From Anisakis pegreffii (Eukaryota; Nematoda; Chromadorea; Rhabditida; Anisakidae), in assembly GCA_035041965.1 (NCBI GenBank), contig JAPYMA010000568.1, positions 248,001 through 312,000 of the forward strand: a DNA stretch of 64,000 bases, given 5' to 3'. The position numbers and the translations under genes are program-made. The first letter of the stretch is position 1, and every line of letters begins with the position of its first letter. This document shows positions 63,301 through 64,000 of the stretch, piece by piece. The notes below the pieces were generated by a model. That model did not search any database, was not told where the DNA came from, and saw only the letters and a program-made list of their open reading frames with translations.

Positions 63301-64000
63301 TAAAGCAACAGACAGAAAAATCTAAGGAGCATGTTGCGATCGGCGCTATAATGATTGAAGATCTGGCCGATCAAGGTATTGCTCATGGCTGTGTTGAAAC
63401 CATTTCTTCATTGTCACCATAAGTAGGCTATTTGAATGTCCATCAGTCCGATTTTCTCACTTTTCACACGAATCATACGCGTAGATTAGCCAAGAGATCT
63501 CCAGCTCGTGACTATTTACCTTCGCACACCAAAAATTAATTGATAATGTTCCTAACTTAAGATATCCACATCTCTCACTTGAGGCATATCTTGGTTATGT
63601 CACGTTGTACTGATATCTGAAACTGAGTTGATGCACCGAATGAATCGAACGTGCACTAGGCTCATTCACTCCAATGTCACTCAGTAGACTTTGTATGATA
63701 GCGCAGCATTTAAGAGGATCATTGCAATTAAAGATCATTCGACCTCACTCTTCCAGATTTCTTGCCTTAATGATGTATGATACTTCCCTCTTAACCTTTC
63801 CTCAGACATCAGGAATGGTTAATCTGGGCAGCTCCCATGTGACATACGATCTCTGCCATCATCAACAGTTTCCGATGAGGCTGAATCAGTTCTTGAAGTC
63901 AATTCCTCCGAAAAACAACTGCCAACTTACATCCATCCGTATTCTTGTCATCACATGCATTCATGTGGTTGACCAAGAATGTGAATGGCCTTTGCACACA
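63301..64000. other. No recognised feature
   Basis: Sequence to the right edge shows no supported gene; it may contain degraded retrotransposon sequence beyond the recognised segment. Confidence 0.4.

Noticed and set aside
1..64000. CRISPR arrays, operons, bacterial genes
   Set aside because: Intron-rich eukaryotic sequence; no spaced direct repeats of CRISPR type and no bacterial gene organisation.

Overview
This is a eukaryotic, AT-rich genomic window. It is dominated by one intron-rich gene on the minus strand, a ryanodine receptor (RyR, the intracellular calcium-release channel; UNC-68 type). GT-AG introns with TTTCAG acceptors, short exons, and protein segments that from memory resemble nematode UNC-68 more than fly or vertebrate RyR suggest a nematode, probably not Caenorhabditis. 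The species cannot be fixed from the window alone.

RyR, positions 2617-39172, minus strand. I reconstructed 77 phase-consistent coding exons, about 3,903 codons, from the initiator Met to just before the calmodulin-binding segment. One further large in-frame cassette exon brings the total to 78. In gene order (right to left) they encode the N-terminal beta-trefoil region, MIR domain, first RIH solenoid, SPRY1, RyR repeats 1-2, SPRY2, a long variable linker, SPRY3, junctional and bridging solenoids, RyR repeats 3-4, a Ser-rich linker with an RRNS site, and the start of the core solenoid. The C-terminal part (EF hands, transmembrane segments, pore) is not here. It must lie left of position 1, beyond an intron of at least 2.6 kb.

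Positions 1-2616 hold no recognisable RyR exon. On the plus strand there are two well-formed candidate first coding exons, each ATG to a strong donor and both phase 0, which could belong to another or nested gene.

Positions 39173-64000, upstream of RyR, are gene-poor. RyR leader signals lie next to the start codon. Near 47.3-48.8 kb there is a compact locus with secreted-peptide or neuropeptide-like exons on both strands: a plus-strand 79-aa signal-peptide ORF, and minus-strand exons ending in an amidation/dibasic motif. The rest is repeats: a 1.2-kb element with about 170-bp GC-rich terminal inverted repeats, a 368-bp MITE, a fold-back palindrome, hAT-like ends, a broken non-LTR retrotransposon tail, and direct and tandem duplications.

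The points most worth following are the 225-aa Ser/Thr-rich cassette exon inside RyR (13710-14384), a coordinated pair of alternative splice sites between RyR exons 63 and 64, and the peptide locus at 47-49 kb. All calls come from reading the sequence and remembered family alignments; no search was run.
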